From: Bacteroidota bacterium
GTDB lineage: Bacteria; Bacteroidota; Bacteroidia; Chitinophagales; Saprospiraceae
Assembly (NCBI GenBank): GCA_029572935.1
Contig: JAKQHM010000007.1
Span: forward strand, 44,175-108,174
Direction: 5' to 3'
Length of the DNA stretch: 64,000 nucleotides
Shown here: positions 33,260-44,415 of the stretch, piece after piece
Layout of the letters: every line of letters begins with the position of its first letter
How positions within the stretch are numbered: position 1 is the stretch's first letter
Translations under genes and position numbers: made by a program
Notes under the pieces: model-generated
The model's database searches: none
Seen by the model: only the letters and a program-made list of their open reading frames with translations
Told to the model about the DNA's origin: nothing

Positions 33260-34699
33260 ATGAGAATTAAGTCAGTCTTCATCTTAACCTGGACTTTTTT
33301 TGCAGTGTCGCTGTTGTCAAAAAGTGTATCCGCGCAGCATCAGGAACTGAATGAAAAGCCATCCATCTGGAAGGGATTCTCACTACCGGCTCAGGACAGT
33401 TCTTTTTTGCAGAGTTATTTTCAGAGAGGCAGGGCCAATGGTCATTTTCGTTATTATTTTATGTCCACCGACAACGAGCACGGACTGACCGATTATTATG
33501 CCCTTGCAGCAGGAGGAGGATTGCGTTTTGAGACAGCGCCCTTTTATGGTTTTCAGTTTGCGGTGAGCGGATTTTATTATTTCAACATCGCTTCCTCAGA
33601 TCTCACAAAAGCAGATTCTGCCAGCGGCCAGGCCAATCGTTATGAAATCGGTCTGTTTGATATCCAGAATCCTTCCAACCGCAAGAATCTGGACCGACTG
33701 GAAGAATTGTATGTGAAATACCAGAGAAGCAAATCCTCGCTCATCTTTGGTCGGCAACTACTCAATACACCCTTCATCAATCTGCAGGACGGTCGCATGC
33801 GTCCCACAGGAGTGGAAGGCATCTGGTTTGATATAGGCGAATGGAAAAAATTCAGCCTGGAAGGTGGATTCCTCTATGCGATGTCTCCAAGGGGGACCGT
33901 GCGCTGGTATGGCGTGGAGGAATCGATCGGTGTTTATCCTTCAGGCGTGGATGAAGCGGGTGCAAAGTCAGCCTATCCGGGCCAACTCGAGTCAGGGGGC
34001 ATTGGAGTGCTGGGCCTTCACATCAAACCCAACCGATATTTAAAACTGCAGATCTGGGATTACCTGATCGATAACATACTCAATACGGCGATGATCCAGG
34101 TCGATGCGATCAAACCCGTCGGCAAGGAGTCCAAATGGACAGCCGGATGGCAGATGATTCGTCAGGATGCAGTAGCAGAGGGCGGAAATGAAGACCTCCG
34201 GAAGACCTATATTCGCCCCGGTGCCAGAGCCATGAGTTTTGGCGCCCGCACCGGCTGGCAAAATAAGAATTGGGATTTAAGCCTGAACTACAACAGGATC
34301 ACGGATGACGGCAGGTATTTATTTCCCCGGGAATGGGGCCGGGATCCTTTTTTTACCTTCCTTCCGCGCGAAAGAAATGAAGGCTTTGGCGATGTCCACG
34401 CCCTGACCGCAAAAGTGCAGTATTCTTTCAGAACCTTCCCCTTGTCCATATCCCTGGCTGGAGGATATTTCGATCTACCCGATGTAAAAAATACCAGATT
34501 GAATAAATACGGTATGCCTTCCTACACACAGGCCAACCTCGACATCCGGTATCGGTTTCAGGGATTTTTCAAAGGCATGGACGCACAGCTTCTCGTCGTC
34601 GCCAAATCCGCTGCAGGGGAGACCTATGATCAGCCCAAATTCATCATCAATAAAGTAAATATGGTTCTTTACAACCTGGTATTGAATTACAGGTTTTGA
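33260..34699 (+). CDS. OprD-like outer-membrane porin
   Basis: 479 residues from the ATG at 33260, chosen because MRIKSVFILTWTFFAVSLLSKSVSAQ is a clean signal peptide; the ATG at 33230 adds ten uncharged residues. The mature part is a strand-rich barrel with OprD-family phrases: RGRANGHFRYYFMSTDNE, LYVKYQRSKSSLIFGRQLLNTPFIN, GVEGIWFDIGEW, ending in a terminal YRF. OprD-type porins pass small anions or organic acids. As the last gene of the sulfur run it may admit thiosulfate or tetrathionate to the periplasm, which is an inference from position. Confidence 0.82.
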   Translation: MRIKSVFILTWTFFAVSLLSKSVSAQHQELNEKPSIWKGFSLPAQDSSFLQSYFQRGRANGHFRYYFMSTDNEHGLTDYYALAAGGGLRFETAPFYGFQFAVSGFYYFNIASSDLTKADSASGQANRYEIGLFDIQNPSNRKNLDRLEELYVKYQRSKSSLIFGRQLLNTPFINLQDGRMRPTGVEGIWFDIGEWKKFSLEGGFLYAMSPRGTVRWYGVEESIGVYPSGVDEAGAKSAYPGQLESGGIGVLGLHIKPNRYLKLQIWDYLIDNILNTAMIQVDAIKPVGKESKWTAGWQMIRQDAVAEGGNEDLRKTYIRPGARAMSFGARTGWQNKNWDLSLNYNRITDDGRYLFPREWGRDPFFTFLPRERNEGFGDVHALTAKVQYSFRTFPLSISLAGGYFDLPDVKNTRLNKYGMPSYTQANLDIRYRFQGFFKGMDAQLLVVAKSAAGETYDQPKFIINKVNMVLYNLVLNYRF

Positions 34700-34777
34700 G
34701 TTCCGTCCGGATCACCACCGGAATGACAGGATTGCCCAACAGGCAGGAAAAATCAAAGTGAAAGCTCCGCTGCGGTA

Positions 34778-35017
34778 TTAAACCCGGACCAGGATACTGG
34801 CTTCGTTTTTAAGTATTTCGGCAAATCCATTCTGGATCGCAAACTGGTGTTTTTCCCCTTTCAGGTCGGTCAGAACGATCTTACCTTTCGTCAGTGCTGA
34901 GATAAGGGGTGCGTGTCTGTCCAAAACCTCAAACTTGCCGTCCAGTCCCGGCATCACAATGGCGCGGGCCTCTCCTTCAAATAACTGGGTTTCCGGTGTA
35001 AGAATGGTTACGTGCAT
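34778..35017 (-). CDS. atpC: ATP synthase epsilon subunit, short form
   Basis: 79 residues from the ATG at 35017 (MHVTILTPETQLFEGEARAIVMPG). The ORF extension to 35113 lies inside atpD and is rejected. Only the N-terminal beta-sandwich of epsilon is present; the C-terminal two-helix hairpin that inhibits ATP hydrolysis in E. coli is missing, as is usual in Bacteroidota. Four bp after atpD, so co-transcribed. Part of the F1 central stalk. Confidence 0.95.
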   Translation of the reverse strand: MHVTILTPETQLFEGEARAIVMPGLDGKFEVLDRHAPLISALTKGKIVLTDLKGEKHQFAIQNGFAEILKNEASILVRV

Positions 35018-35021
35018 GAGA

Positions 35022-36638
<1,617 letters not shown>

Positions 36639-36641
36639 TTA

Positions 36642-37976
36642 ATGATGATTAAAAAGAATTCTGTCCCTCCTTTACTCCAAAATCCCGGCCTGCGGGAGCG
36701 GATCCTTCAGGGGGATCCCGAGGCGGAATTATGGGCCTACCGGCTTTTGGAAGCCTACCTGGGAGATAAGGCCGGAGCTTTTCCCAATCTGGATGTGTCA
36801 GTATTCAAAAGCATTCCGGAATCCCGGGTCTCCCTGCCACTCGAGGACCTCATGAGAGCCTTCCTGAGTGCCGGCTATGCGGAGATCCTGTTTGAATATT
36901 GGGTCATCCTGGGGAGGAAAGGCCTTGAATTGCCTGCCAATCTCGTTCCCCTCAGCATGGATGCCACTAAATTGCCATACAAGACCACGCTTACACTGCA
37001 AAAAGTATTGGGTGCTGCCGGTCAATGGCTATGCCGTGAAAACCCCGATTGGCATTGGATCCTCTCCGAATCTGAGGAAAAGGCATTTTCATTTCAGGAT
37101 CCGCATGCCCGGATGTTTTGCCTGCGCCAATGGATGATCCGGGATTCGGGTCGGGCTGCACGAGCCTTGCTGGACTGCAAAGATTCACTTCCTCCGCGGG
37201 AATTTGAAAAGCTCTGGACCTCCTTGTTCCATTATGCCGCTGCTGCTCAACTGGACTCTGACTGGCTGATCGCCGCCTTGCCTTCCAAATGGGCTCATCT
37301 GGCCTGGCCTTTTCTGATGGAAGACAGCCGGTACAGTGGATTGCCGGGAGAGAGGCTGGCCCAATTCAGAACAGCCAGGGATCCCATGATGCTGGGACTT
37401 CCTTCCTTGCGCAAATCCGGTAAACCTCTGTCGCCGGCCGATTCACTGAGACTCATGCCACCCGATCTTATTTTTCAACATCCTGCTTGGGAGCAGTATC
37501 TGGATCTCATCGCGCAGGCCGGGTTGTTGGAGGGAGTGATCCAGTCGGTCAGTGTGTACGAGAATGAAGCTTGTGCGGGCATTCTGTGTGACTGGATGAT
37601 CCGCAAATCCTGGTTTAAGGAAGATCAAAAGGTGGAACTGCTGTCGCCTTTGTGCAATTTCCAGACCTTCAATGCCTGTGCGATCCGTTTTTTGCAGCAG
37701 GAAAAGGAGAACGCCGATCTGGAAGCACTCTACAGATTTATGAACGCAGGGAATCATTTTTGGGATGACCGCTTGCTGGACGAAATCATCAGACTCAATG
37801 GAAACAGCAAGCTGGAAGGGCGTTTCGAACTGGAGGTGTTCTTCAACCTGATCCCCTTCAGGATCAATCCCGCCACAGATCTGATGCAGAAAATTCCTGC
37901 TTCGGTGCGCCGCAGGATCAATGTACCCATGACGCCCGAGAAGATCCTGAATTTCAGGAAACTGATGAGACAGTAG
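36642..37976 (+). CDS. Hypothetical protein, possibly DUF5691 family
   Basis: 444 residues from the ATG at 36642 (the frame extends two codons further to a TTG). No signal peptide or membrane segment; helical throughout, rich in Trp and Leu. Segments such as VLGAAGQWLCRENPDWHWI and PDLIFQHPAWEQYLDL remind me of DUF5691 proteins, which usually accompany MoxR-type ATPase / SWIM-finger gene sets. No such partner is in the window. Divergent from atpDC. Function unknown. Confidence 0.7.
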   Translation: MMIKKNSVPPLLQNPGLRERILQGDPEAELWAYRLLEAYLGDKAGAFPNLDVSVFKSIPESRVSLPLEDLMRAFLSAGYAEILFEYWVILGRKGLELPANLVPLSMDATKLPYKTTLTLQKVLGAAGQWLCRENPDWHWILSESEEKAFSFQDPHARMFCLRQWMIRDSGRAARALLDCKDSLPPREFEKLWTSLFHYAAAAQLDSDWLIAALPSKWAHLAWPFLMEDSRYSGLPGERLAQFRTARDPMMLGLPSLRKSGKPLSPADSLRLMPPDLIFQHPAWEQYLDLIAQAGLLEGVIQSVSVYENEACAGILCDWMIRKSWFKEDQKVELLSPLCNFQTFNACAIRFLQQEKENADLEALYRFMNAGNHFWDDRLLDEIIRLNGNSKLEGRFELEVFFNLIPFRINPATDLMQKIPASVRRRINVPMTPEKILNFRKLMRQ

Positions 37977-38109
37977 ATTTGGATGGCTTCGAGAGTTAAA
38001 GTGTAGAGCTTTCAGAGTTTTTTAAAAAAAATCTTTGTACCACATCAGCATTCAGACTTCTTCATCGTTATATTCTTTATGCCCCTTACCGGGCCTTCAA
38101 ACTCAACGA

Positions 38110-40926
38110 ATGAAAACCGGAATTTCCGTTTGGATTCTACTGATTATATGCCTGTTTCCCAAGTGGATGCATGCCCAGACGGGGTTTTGTTCCCTATCGG
38201 GTCAGGCTGTGGACAGCTCCATGGCGCCCCTGGCATTGGCCTCGGTCATCGTCATGACACCCCAGGATTCCACTCTGGTCACATTCGCTCAGGCCAATGA
38301 CAAAGGTATTTTTACGGTAGCCAAGTTGAAGCCAGGGAGTTACCTTGTAAAAATCAGCTATGTCGGATTTCTGCCCTCTATTTTGCCCGTGGATCTGAAT
38401 GCGGCCGAAACTGCCAGGGATCTGGGCCAGGTCGTATTAAAAGAAATTTCCCGGGAGCTATTTGAAGTGGTGATCAAAACCGCCAAAGCCCCCATGACCA
38501 TTCGTGGCGATACCATCGAATACGATGCCTCCAAATTTAAGGTGCCGGAAGGTTCTACTGTGGAAGACCTGTTGCGGAGGTTGCCCGGAATAGAAGTCGG
38601 ACAGGATGGAACGATCTCCACAGAAGGACAGGAGATACGGAAAGTGACCGTCGATGGGAGGAGGTTTTTCGGCGGAGACCCCAAGGCTGCCACCAAGAAC
38701 CTACCTGCCAATGGGATCAGCAAAGTCCAGTTGTACAACGATGAAACGGAAGAAAAAAAACTGACAGGAGCTTCATCTGCTCCTCCTGAAAAAGCCATGA
38801 ACCTCACCCTGAAGGATGAATTCAAAAAAGGGGCGTTTGGCAAAGTGATCGCCGGAGCGGGAAGCTCGGAACGGGCAGAACTCAAAGGCAATTACAACCG
38901 CTTCAGCGAAGCACAGCAACTGAGTATGATTGGTTCGGGCAACAACACGGGACGAAATGGACTCAGCTGGGATGATTATCAGGATTTCAGGGGAAGCCAG
39001 TCTTTCAACTGGAATGACGAAACGGATTTCGGCTTTGGTGGCGGGGGCGAATATTTTATTTATTTCAACGATGACGATGGTTCTTTGCAAAGTAATTTTT
39101 TCGGAAACCGCCAGTCAGGACTTCCCCTCAATGGTTCCGGAGGATTGAATTATTCTCACTTCAATAAAAATACAGAGATCAACGGCGTTTACTTTGCTAA
39201 TTACAACGAATTGTTTGCAGAAGCTACGCGAAATCAGGAGAACTTCCTGCCTGATCTTTATTATACAAACCGCGATACTACACGCCGTACACAGATACAG
39301 AGAGGACATCAGGCCCAGGCCAGAATCGAACATAAGTTTGACAGCCTGCACAGCTTCGTGCTGAGTATTCAGGGCAGGAATTCTTCCAGGAATTTATTCA
39401 ACGATGGAAGCTATCGGTATTTTCGGGATGGCGCTAATTTATCCAATGAATCGCGTTTTGATAATCTCGGGCGGAGTTTGCAAAACAGCGGAAATGCTTC
39501 TTTTATTTTCAGGAAAAAGTACCGCAAAACCGGGAGAAGCTCTGCCATCAGCGGGAATGTTTTGGGCAATGGCAGTCATGCGGAAAATGAATTGAATTCC
39601 GAAAATATTTTTTACCTGTCTGACGGTACACAGGATTCCATCAGCAACATCCAACAAATCAACGAGACCGAAAACCGAGCCCTGATCCTGAAATCGAGTT
39701 TACTGCATGTTGAGCCTCTGGGAAAGAATTTTTTTGTGCAAAGTTTTTACAACCTGGTCAGAAGGCAGGAGTCTGCAGACCGCGATGTTTTTGACCTGTC
39801 CAATGAGCTTCAGATCAGAAACTCGTTTCTTTCCAGGTATTACGACAACCTGGTTCAGTTGCACAGACTCGGTACTTCCCTTCGTTATTCCAGCAAGGGC
39901 ATCAATATTTCCCTGGGTTTGGCCAGACAATTGTTTTCACTCGAAGGGACGGTTACGGGTGGTATAGTGTCAGATGTCAAGCGCGATTTTTACAACTGGA
40001 TTCCCAATTTTTCTTTCAACAGCAGCGCCAGGAAAAATCAGTATTTCAACGTCAATTATTCGGTCAGTGCCCGCGAACCCCGAATACAGGATTTACAACC
40101 GGTAGTGGATAACAGCAATCCGCTGTACTTGCGGGTGGGAAATCCGGACCTCGTTCCTCAGATCGATCATCGTGTCAATCTGGGATTCAGAAAAAACAAT
40201 CCCGTACGTTTTATCAATTTCAATGTCAATTTAAATTTCAACGCTTCTCAAAACCAATTCGTACAGGAGCAAATAGTGGACAGCAACCTCATCACCCAGT
40301 CGCGTACCATCAATTATAAGGGAGGCAGCAACATCGGCCTATGGACCAATTATGGTTTCCCCATCATTAAGACCAAGCTGATGGTCAATGTATCGGGTAG
40401 CAGCAACCTTAGTCGGAGCTTTGCCCTGGTCAACCTGGTGGAAAATGAAACTTTTTCATTCAACAATTCCGCCAACCTCAGGATTAATTTTACTCCAAGC
40501 GAATTTTTGAATGCTACTGCCAGCGCACGCATCAGTCAAACCAATACCCAGTATTCCATCAACACTTCACAGGATCAGGTCCTCGTGAATGAGAACTACA
40601 GCGTCAGTCTGAATGCACGTGTGGTCTGGGGCGTTTTTCTCAGTGCCAATTTTAATTACGATCGTTATACCAATGATCAGTTTGGTTTCAGGCAAGATGT
40701 CCCTATTCTGAATGCTTCTGTTTACAAGGTTTTCCTGAAGAACAACCGCGGGGAGCTGCGCATCAGTGTTTATGATATTTTCAACCGCAATCTGGGTGTC
40801 AACCTGTTCGCCAATTCCAACGTTGTATCCGAGACGCGTACCACCACCTTGCGCAGGTATGGACTGCTGAGTTTTACTTATAACATCAAAGGTATTGATA
40901 CCCGTCTGAACAAACAAAACATGTAA
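38110..40926 (+). CDS. TonB-dependent-receptor-like outer-membrane protein with carboxypeptidase-regulatory-like domain
   Basis: 938 residues from the ATG at 38110, which opens a signal peptide (SVWILLIICLFPKWMHAQ). The frame upstream to 38035 adds no signal. Residues 28-110 are a CarboxypepD_reg-like beta-sandwich (LSGQAVDSSMAPLALASVIV, PGSYLVKISYVGF). Residues 130-220 are a plug-type domain (VEDLLRRLPGIEVGQDG). The rest is a large barrel rich in Asn and aromatic residues, ending in a C-terminal family 3-type barrel. It is the partner of the GLPGLI-family protein that follows with a 1-bp overlap, a pairing common in Bacteroidota. Confidence 0.88.
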   Translation: MKTGISVWILLIICLFPKWMHAQTGFCSLSGQAVDSSMAPLALASVIVMTPQDSTLVTFAQANDKGIFTVAKLKPGSYLVKISYVGFLPSILPVDLNAAETARDLGQVVLKEISRELFEVVIKTAKAPMTIRGDTIEYDASKFKVPEGSTVEDLLRRLPGIEVGQDGTISTEGQEIRKVTVDGRRFFGGDPKAATKNLPANGISKVQLYNDETEEKKLTGASSAPPEKAMNLTLKDEFKKGAFGKVIAGAGSSERAELKGNYNRFSEAQQLSMIGSGNNTGRNGLSWDDYQDFRGSQSFNWNDETDFGFGGGGEYFIYFNDDDGSLQSNFFGNRQSGLPLNGSGGLNYSHFNKNTEINGVYFANYNELFAEATRNQENFLPDLYYTNRDTTRRTQIQRGHQAQARIEHKFDSLHSFVLSIQGRNSSRNLFNDGSYRYFRDGANLSNESRFDNLGRSLQNSGNASFIFRKKYRKTGRSSAISGNVLGNGSHAENELNSENIFYLSDGTQDSISNIQQINETENRALILKSSLLHVEPLGKNFFVQSFYNLVRRQESADRDVFDLSNELQIRNSFLSRYYDNLVQLHRLGTSLRYSSKGINISLGLARQLFSLEGTVTGGIVSDVKRDFYNWIPNFSFNSSARKNQYFNVNYSVSAREPRIQDLQPVVDNSNPLYLRVGNPDLVPQIDHRVNLGFRKNNPVRFINFNVNLNFNASQNQFVQEQIVDSNLITQSRTINYKGGSNIGLWTNYGFPIIKTKLMVNVSGSSNLSRSFALVNLVENETFSFNNSANLRINFTPSEFLNATASARISQTNTQYSINTSQDQVLVNENYSVSLNARVVWGVFLSANFNYDRYTNDQFGFRQDVPILNASVYKVFLKNNRGELRISVYDIFNRNLGVNLFANSNVVSETRTTTLRRYGLLSFTYNIKGIDTRLNKQNM

Positions 40927-41675
40927 TGCGTAATAGGGTCCTGTTCATACTCATTTCTATTGTTTGCATATCATCTGCAGATGGCCAACCGTTTTCTGGC
41001 AGAATTGAATACGACCGCACTGTTTATTGGACAAAGATTCTCGATGAACTCAGTTATCTGAGCCAGGAGGAGAGAGATCGCACCAAATTTACATGGGGAA
41101 AGGAAGATGGATACACCACACAGATGGAACTCTTGTGGAATGGTCAGAAGTCAGTATATCAGATGTCAGGAGATCAAAAAGAAAAAAACAGCCAATGGTC
41201 CTGGCGCAATGAAGAATTGTATTTTTTTGAAGACCGGGAACTGGGTACCTGTCAGGATATTGTCGAACTCCCAGACCGGGTTTACCGCGTAGAGGATCAA
41301 ATCCCGGTGTACCGTTGGAAAATTCTGTCTGATATCAAAGAGGTCCAGGGGTATTTGTGCATGAGTGCCGAGACTTATGACAGTGTGCGCAACCACCGTA
41401 TCGTGGCCTGGTTCAGCACGGAAATACCTGTCCCCATTGGGCCTGAAAGATATGGCGGTCTGCCCGGGGCTGTACTGGAACTGGATATACAAAATGGATC
41501 CTGTCTGATTGCAGCCCGGGCTATCAGAACAGACACCTTGATCTCTGTGAATCAACCGGTCAGATCAAAAAAGCAAAAGGTGATCAATAACAAAAAGCTG
41601 TTTGAGCTTCAAGCAAGTTATATAAAACAGTGCATAGCCGGTCGGCGCAATCCTTATTGGAACTTGAGATACTGA
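40926..41675 (+). CDS. GLPGLI family protein
   Basis: 249 residues with a short signal peptide (about 1-20, ISIVCISSADGQ). The family motif appears as RYGGLPGAVLELD at about 178-190, preceded by IVAWFSTEIPVPIGPE. GLPGLI proteins (TIGR01200) are periplasmic or surface proteins found only in Bacteroidota, of unknown role. The ATG overlaps the stop codon of the barrel gene (ATGTAATG), so the two are translationally coupled and probably act together, perhaps in peptide handling. Confidence 0.9.
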   Translation: MRNRVLFILISIVCISSADGQPFSGRIEYDRTVYWTKILDELSYLSQEERDRTKFTWGKEDGYTTQMELLWNGQKSVYQMSGDQKEKNSQWSWRNEELYFFEDRELGTCQDIVELPDRVYRVEDQIPVYRWKILSDIKEVQGYLCMSAETYDSVRNHRIVAWFSTEIPVPIGPERYGGLPGAVLELDIQNGSCLIAARAIRTDTLISVNQPVRSKKQKVINNKKLFELQASYIKQCIAGRRNPYWNLRY

Positions 41676-41850
41676 CATTCCCGGCAAGTATATTTTCCTT
41701 GTCCATCCTGATTTCTATCTGACCGGGGGGTGTTTGCTTTTTTATTTCAGGAAAAATTTTCTTTTTCAAATAATATTGAGTACAAATTTTATGATTTTAG
41801 CTTGCATCCCTCTCTTTGGAAATATTTTTTTATCAATATGCTAACTGTGT

Positions 41851-41858
41851 TATCTTTG
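41851..41858 (+). promoter_or_regulatory. -7 box (TATCTTTG) of the agmatine deiminase-family gene
   Basis: Exact TAnnTTTG match, 22 bp before the ATG at 41881. Confidence 0.65.
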
Positions 41859-41880
41859 GGGTAATAAAGTAGGGTAAAAT

Positions 41881-43230
41881 ATGAGTAAAGGACAAAAACG
41901 CCTCACCGGCGTATTTTTGATGTTGGTTCTTTTGTTTTTTTTTAAGAATCAGACAGCTGAATTCGGGTCCAAAATCACGAACAAGATCTTTTCCAAAAAT
42001 GCTGAATTCTATCTTCCAGCAGAATTTGAAGAGCAGGAAGCCGTCTGGATGTCCAGCGATGACAGTTCTGCATTCAGACCCGTAAGAGCCGGTATCATTC
42101 GTGAATTACTGCCCTATGTGAGACTCAATATTGTAGCCCAATCTGAATCATCACTGAAAGAGTGCAGAGATTATCTCAAATCAGTTTACATCGATGTCAG
42201 CAAGATCAATTTCCAAATCATGCAAGGCAGTGAATTTTGGATCCGCGATCATGGTGCCACCTTTATGATCAACAAGGAGGGTGGAATGGCAGCCGTGGAC
42301 TTTGGTTGGAGCCGCTATGGATACGACAAATGGCTGGATGAATACTATCAGGGGGATTCTGCCATGATCGAAAGCGTGATCAAAACTTTGCCATTCAGTG
42401 AAACGTCAAAGGTCGATAGCCTGATGGGTGCATCTCTGGGTGTGCCGATCATCAAGTCCTGGGTAAACATCGAAGGCGGTTCGCTTGAAGTCAATGGAAA
42501 AGGAACCTTGATCCTCAACGAGCCACTGACCCTGGGTAGAAACAAAGGTGCAAGCAAAGAACAGATCGAAGAAGAATTCAAAAAGGTGCTGAACGTTAAA
42601 AATGTGATTTGGGTACAAGATGGATTGGCTGAAGATCCCCTGGTTGCAGAAAACATCGTCGACGATTATGTGGCCATTGGGACCGGCGGACATACCGACG
42701 AATACATTCGTTTTGCGGATCCGAATACCATTTTGCTGGCCTGGGTTCCGGAAGAAGAGAAAGACCTGAATCCCATCAACCGGATCAATCACGAAAGGAT
42801 GAAAAAAAATTATGAAATTCTTCTTCACTCCCGTGATCAGGATGGCAGGCCTTTCACGATCATCAAGGTCCCTCTGCCCAACCCGATAGTGACCCGTATC
42901 AAATTGAATGAAAAGGATCAATGGGACGGTACTTTGAATATCCCGGAATGGCTCCTTAAACCGGGCACTCCCTGGAAAGCCGGTGATTCACTCAGCCGGT
43001 TAGCAACAGCAAGCTATCTGAATTATTTTGTGACAAACAAAGTGGTCTTATTGCCTACCTATCTGCATGCAGGCACTTCCCAGGCTAAAGAATCAACAGT
43101 AAAACAAATCTTTCGCGAGGCATTCCCGGACAGAAGCATCATCTTCATGAACGCACTGCCCCTGAACTGGAGAGGAGGTGGAATGCATTGTGCCATCCAG
43201 CAGCAACCCAACCGCAGACTCAATCCCTGA
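41881..43230 (+). CDS. Agmatine deiminase / peptidylarginine deiminase-family protein, membrane-anchored
   Basis: 449 residues. An N-terminal hydrophobic segment (about 9-22, LTGVFLMLVLLFFF) with no clear cleavage site anchors the domain or exports it. The amidinotransferase-fold active site is complete: EFWIRDHG (about 118), VNIEGGSLEVNG (about 195), GTGGHTDEYIRF (about 262) and the catalytic Cys in GGGMHCAIQQQP (about 436). Family members convert agmatine to N-carbamoylputrescine or citrullinate arginine. A periplasmic or surface location is unusual for agmatine deiminase and leaves a PPAD-like role open, though the length and motifs favour the agmatine branch. Own promoter at 41851. Confidence 0.87.
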   Translation: MSKGQKRLTGVFLMLVLLFFFKNQTAEFGSKITNKIFSKNAEFYLPAEFEEQEAVWMSSDDSSAFRPVRAGIIRELLPYVRLNIVAQSESSLKECRDYLKSVYIDVSKINFQIMQGSEFWIRDHGATFMINKEGGMAAVDFGWSRYGYDKWLDEYYQGDSAMIESVIKTLPFSETSKVDSLMGASLGVPIIKSWVNIEGGSLEVNGKGTLILNEPLTLGRNKGASKEQIEEEFKKVLNVKNVIWVQDGLAEDPLVAENIVDDYVAIGTGGHTDEYIRFADPNTILLAWVPEEEKDLNPINRINHERMKKNYEILLHSRDQDGRPFTIIKVPLPNPIVTRIKLNEKDQWDGTLNIPEWLLKPGTPWKAGDSLSRLATASYLNYFVTNKVVLLPTYLHAGTSQAKESTVKQIFREAFPDRSIIFMNALPLNWRGGGMHCAIQQQPNRRLNP

Positions 43231-43329
43231 TCAAAAAGGACCAGATAATATTTAAGGTGGTTCGGCCTGCTGAGGGGTCAGAATTATTTTTTATTTATCT
43301 GTATGGATGAGGCCAGCTACAACGCACCC

Positions 43330-43989
43330 TTACCCGCGCCATTTTTTTTTACGATTTTGTCTTTCTTCCCTCCAGCTTTCAAAATTGTCCGTGATCTTGT
43401 CGATCTCCTCCTCCACTTTGCGGGCAATGTTCTGCACGTTGATGGGTTCTCCTTTCATGGCAAGTCTGTCTGAGGGACTGCTGGCTTCTCGTGTGGCTGC
43501 CCATAGGATGATGTAGAGTGGAATGGTAAAACCGCCTGCAAAGATTCCCAGGGCAAAGGCCAGACGAACCCATACTACTTCCTGTATACCGAAATAGTGC
43601 GCTACACCGGCACATACTCCTGCGATTTTGGCATCCTGGGGATCGCGGAACAGTCGCTTTCCAGTTTTGATGCCCCAATCGCTCGTCGTGGTATGTTCTT
43701 TTTCTCCTCCGCTTGATTCAGCAGACCACTCCGCACCAAAAGCTTCCGGAGAGCCCATGATGTTGATGGCCTGTTCCACCAGTGAAAGTGAGACGATGCC
43801 CCTGCCGGCCAATCGCTCCTGGAATATTTCAGCTATGCGGGTTTCAATATCCTGCATGATTTCGTCACAGCCTTCTGATCGCTCAAAATGCTTTTTCAGG
43901 GAAATAAGGTAGTGATCCAGTTTTTCAAAAGCGGTATCGTCGATGGAAAACGGATAACCGCCTACATTGATGTGCAAAATTTTGTTCAT
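43330..43989 (-). CDS. PspC-domain membrane protein
   Basis: 219 residues. The N-terminal 90 residues are a helical soluble domain (EIMQDIETRIAEIFQERLAGRG, then EQAINIMGSPEAFG) usual in Bacteroidota PspC proteins. The PspC domain follows at about 108-165 (KRLFRDPQDAKIAGVCAGVAHYF, one or two membrane segments, IILWAATREA). The tail is charged. PspC proteins help sense or respond to envelope stress. It lies 7 bp after the PadR regulator gene and is presumably repressed by it. Confidence 0.9.
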   Translation of the reverse strand: MNKILHINVGGYPFSIDDTAFEKLDHYLISLKKHFERSEGCDEIMQDIETRIAEIFQERLAGRGIVSLSLVEQAINIMGSPEAFGAEWSAESSGGEKEHTTTSDWGIKTGKRLFRDPQDAKIAGVCAGVAHYFGIQEVVWVRLAFALGIFAGGFTIPLYIILWAATREASSPSDRLAMKGEPINVQNIARKVEEEIDKITDNFESWREERQNRKKKWRG

Positions 43990-43995
43990 AGGTTT

Positions 43996-44328
43996 TTATT
44001 GGTTTTTTATTGATTGGTTAACGCCTTGTACAAATTGATTCCAGCTTTCTGTCAGGGTATTCAGCGATTCCATGCCTTGGTCCGTGATGCGGAAATACTT
44101 TCTGGGTGGGCCGGAGCTCGACTCCTTCCAGTGGTAATCCAGAAGACCGTAATTCTTCAGGCGGGTCAAAAGGGGATACAAGGTGCCTTCTACCACAATG
44201 AGATCCGCCTCCTTGAGCCTCTGGATGATGTCAGAGGGATAAGCCTCACCTTCCTGTCGGAGTATGGAGAGAATGCACATCTCCAATACTCCTTTTTTCA
44301 TCTGGGCTATGGTATTTTCAAGTTTCAT
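43996..44328 (-). CDS. PadR family transcriptional regulator
   Basis: 110 residues from the ATG at 44328 (MKLENTIAQMKKGVLEMCIL). The upstream ATG at 44358 would place the coding region across the -7 box at 44345-44352 and is rejected. The winged-helix signature is clear: ILSILRQEGEAYPSDIIQRLKE and VEGTLYPLLTRLKNYGLL, then GPPRKYFRIT for the wing. First gene of a two-gene operon with PspC. A 25-bp perfect inverted repeat (44363-44387) at its -33 position is the probable autoregulatory operator. Confidence 0.93.
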   Translation of the reverse strand: MKLENTIAQMKKGVLEMCILSILRQEGEAYPSDIIQRLKEADLIVVEGTLYPLLTRLKNYGLLDYHWKESSSGPPRKYFRITDQGMESLNTLTESWNQFVQGVNQSIKNQ

Positions 44329-44344
44329 GATCTGAAGTTTAGGA

Positions 44345-44352
44345 CAAAGGTA
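44345..44352 (-). promoter_or_regulatory. -7 box (TACCTTTG) of the padR-pspC operon
   Basis: Exact TAnnTTTG match on the minus strand, 16 bp upstream of the padR ATG at 44328. Confidence 0.75.
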
Positions 44353-44362
44353 TGGCATGATC

Positions 44363-44387
44363 AGGTACTATGCAACACATAGTACCT
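44363..44387. promoter_or_regulatory. Palindromic PadR operator candidate
   Basis: Perfect 10-bp arms AGGTACTATG (44363-44372) and CATAGTACCT (44378-44387) around CAACA. The core ATG-C-AACA-CAT matches the ATGT-N8-ACAT style of PadR sites. It covers the -33 region of the padR promoter and lies 29 bp before the divergent -7 box at 44416, so one dimer could control both directions. Confidence 0.8.
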
Positions 44388-44415
44388 TAATATGCATAAA
44401 AAATCGACCAATGCT

